Position numbers and translations under genes: made by a program. A stretch of 16,103 nucleotides of DNA from Alphaproteobacteria bacterium. Its GTDB lineage: Bacteria > Pseudomonadota > Alphaproteobacteria > Micropepsales > Micropepsaceae. The stretch covers positions 1 to 16,103 of the forward strand of contig JAGWRJ010000768.1 in NCBI GenBank assembly GCA_028869725.1, given 5' to 3'. This document shows positions 14,712 through 16,103 of the stretch, piece by piece. The notes under the pieces are model-generated. The model saw only the letters and a list, made by a program, of their open reading frames with translations, was not told where the DNA came from and searched no databases. Each line of letters opens with the position of its first letter. The stretch's first letter is position 1.

Positions 14712-15680
14712 TCAGTGCGGCTCCGGCACCAGACCATGTTCGCTGACATGGGCGGTGTAGCCGGGACGATGGCGCAGATTCGTGGCCTCAAACCCCGCGG
14801 CCTTCAGTCCGCGTGCCGAACAGCTGCCCTGGCCCTCTACGTCAAAGGTGATGTCGGTGATGCAGAAGCGGGCCCGCCCTGTGACCAGTCGGCGCCCCTT
14901 GGGTCCTTCTGCCAGCAGGTATACCGGCCCGGCAAGTTTCGCTGTTAGTGCCTGGATACAGCGGCCGGGACCCACCTGCCACCAGCCACGGGTATGCCAT
15001 TGGCCCTGCTCGTGGTCGGCGAGCGCCACGAAGGCCCGGGCGGAAGTGTCATTGCAGACGCCATAGCCGTTGGGCGCGGCCCGGTTGAGGGCCGCGCTCT
15101 CCAGAGCATCGAACACCGCAGAAATCGGGGCCGTGCTGGCGATGTGCATACGCGCCCGGAAGGCGGCAAGGGCGTGGGCGGGATGGGCGCCATTGAGCCC
15201 GGCTGATGAGAGAAGGCGCGCAAGGCCCGCTGCCTGGGCTGCCCTCGCGGTGCCCAGTGACGGGGTCTGGCCAAAGGTCTGGGTCCAGTTGGGCTGACCG
15301 TGAGGATCGATGCGGAAGAACGGTAAGGGATGGGCGCCCTGGCAATTTGGATTCCCGCGCGCCGCAGTAGAGCGGAAGTCCGAGCTGCGGGCGCAGAGCC
15401 AGGCTGATCCGCCCCAGGCCCTGCGGGGACCGTCATAGGCCCTGGCGCTACGCGCATAGACAAAGGTTGTCTGCGTCGCCAGGTCGCCATCAAGTACGGT
15501 TTTGCAGAACCCGGGTATGAGACGGATCCAACCTGCGGTGACTACCGTGCCGGCTCGTTCCACGCCAGTGGCGACGTCAAGGATGTAGCTGGTGCGATTG
15601 CACAACTTCAACCCGGCAGCGGCTGGAACCGGCAGAAGCGTAACTACGGCGAGCCCAAACGCAGCCCATGGCATCTTCAT
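14712..15680 (-). CDS. Secreted protein with two DUF1036 repeats
   Basis: A 322-residue exported protein. The first 22 residues form a Sec signal peptide (MKMPWAAFGLAVVTLLPVPAAA, with cleavage likely after the AAA). The mature protein begins with a DUF1036 module (LKLCNRTSYILDVATGVERAG, then GWIRLIPGFCKTVL). A second copy appears near residues 205-260 (YGVCNDTSARAFVALADHEQ, then TRGWWQVGPGRCIQAL). Each module has the paired cysteines and the G-W-x-x-I/V-x-P-G-x-C core expected of the family, so disulfides in the periplasm are likely. Function of DUF1036 is unknown. The ATG at 15680 has GGAG eight bases upstream; the frame is open for 79 codons more, but that part is not protein-like and would bury the signal peptide. 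It lies downstream of argB on the same strand. Confidence 0.85.
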   Translation of the reverse strand: MKMPWAAFGLAVVTLLPVPAAAGLKLCNRTSYILDVATGVERAGTVVTAGWIRLIPGFCKTVLDGDLATQTTFVYARSARAYDGPRRAWGGSAWLCARSSDFRSTAARGNPNCQGAHPLPFFRIDPHGQPNWTQTFGQTPSLGTARAAQAAGLARLLSSAGLNGAHPAHALAAFRARMHIASTAPISAVFDALESAALNRAAPNGYGVCNDTSARAFVALADHEQGQWHTRGWWQVGPGRCIQALTAKLAGPVYLLAEGPKGRRLVTGRARFCITDITFDVEGQGSCSARGLKAAGFEATNLRHRPGYTAHVSEHGLVPEPH

Positions 15681-15963
15681 CGCTCTGCTCCAGGGCTGGC
15701 GAGCGGACCGCTGCCTACGCCGGACCGGCAGGGCGATATCCAGGAACCCGGGACGCAGGATCTTCGGACGGTGGTTCGGCATCACCCGGTTCTGTCTAGA
15801 CCATTTGTGCGTCGATGAAGAGAGCTTGTATCGAGACGATGACAGCCAGTCCGTGCGGGGGGGCGGAGGAGGCCAGCGAGATCCGTCCTTCCCTGGGGTT
15901 GGGGTATGCGACGCCACCTGATCGTTATCTGGTCCCTGAGAGGGTGATCCAGTCGGCTAGCAC
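15681..15963. other. 283-base gap between argB and DUF1036 genes
   Basis: No convincing gene is seen. An imperfect hairpin around 15930-15953 (CTGG, CCCT, AGGG, CCAG pairing) lies just after argB on the minus strand but has no T-run. No clear promoter could be assigned for the DUF1036 gene. Confidence 0.35.
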
Positions 15964-16103
15964 TCAGGCAGTAATGAGGGTGCCGGCACCGTGCTCGGTG
16001 AACAGCTCGAGCAAGAGAGCATGGGCAATACGGCCATCGAGGATGACGGCCGCCGTAACTCCAGCTTCGACCGCCTCGATCGCAGTTTCGATCTTGGGGA
16101 TCA
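15964..16103 (-). CDS. argB: Acetylglutamate kinase, C-terminal fragment (cut by window edge)
   Basis: The last 46 codons of argB run off the right edge; the N-terminal part lies outside. The visible residues read IPKIETAIEAVEAGV and then TAAVILDGRIAHALLLELFT, ending EHGAGTLITA. This C-terminal segment is nearly diagnostic for N-acetylglutamate kinase, the second enzyme of arginine biosynthesis, with the conserved DGR.xHALLLELFTxxGxGT end. The enzyme phosphorylates N-acetylglutamate with ATP in the cytosol. The stop is TGA at 15966-15964. In many alphaproteobacteria argB is followed directly by the pyrimidine 5'-nucleotidase gene and dapD; here two genes intervene. Confidence 0.95.
   Translation of the reverse strand, partial: IPKIETAIEAVEAGVTAAVILDGRIAHALLLELFTEHGAGTLITA

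Noticed and set aside
15681..15917. N-terminal extension of the DUF1036 protein
   Set aside because: It would place 79 low-complexity residues before a clear signal peptide; the ATG at 15680 has a good ribosome-binding site.

Overview
The window is GC-rich DNA with gene content typical of an alphaproteobacterium. The strongest taxonomic signals are adjacent flbT and flaF flagellar regulator genes, a DUF2336 HEAT-like protein, a DUF1036 secreted protein, a CoxE-type VWA protein, a thioredoxin-reductase-like ferredoxin-NADP reductase paired with an adrenodoxin-type ferredoxin, and a pyrimidine 5'-nucleotidase gene joined to dapD. A flagellin-glycosyltransferase-like gene beside flbT suggests a flagellated, Caulobacter-like or related lineage, but the genus cannot be fixed from sequence alone.

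Layout. Positions 1-2531 carry three plus-strand genes: the end of a CoxE/VWA protein, a GNAT acetyltransferase and a glutathione S-transferase. Positions 2574-6023 hold a minus-strand cluster read right to left: a membrane-anchored proline- and lysine-rich protein with four extracytoplasmic cysteines, a SAM methyltransferase and a large TPR-sulfotransferase. About 320 bases of hairpin-rich DNA without a convincing gene follow (6024-6340). A ferredoxin gene and its NADPH reductase form a two-gene unit (6341-7698) behind a well-formed promoter with an operator-like dyad at its -10. Next come an orphan Hpt phosphotransfer protein and an NnrU-type membrane protein, both minus. Strong hairpins then terminate the minus-strand flbT-flaF unit (9210-9945). 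Divergent from flbT is a TPR-glycosyltransferase resembling FlmG-class flagellin glycosyltransferases. It ends convergently on dapD, with both stop codons inside one CTAG. dapD is coupled by ATGA to a HAD pyrimidine 5'-nucleotidase. A plus-strand DUF2336 gene and a minus-strand DUF1036 gene follow, and the window closes in the C-terminus of argB.

How the genes may work together. flbT, flaF and the TPR-glycosyltransferase probably act on flagellin (expression, secretion and glycosylation). The reductase and ferredoxin make a complete NADPH-to-[2Fe-2S] electron chain. dapD and argB are biosynthetic genes for lysine/meso-diaminopimelate and arginine. No transposase, phage gene, CRISPR array, rRNA or tRNA was recognised. 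The items most worth checking are the flagellin-modification locus with its TTAA-rich control region, the dyad-controlled reductase/ferredoxin promoter, the structured gap at 6024-6340 and the four-cysteine anchored protein.
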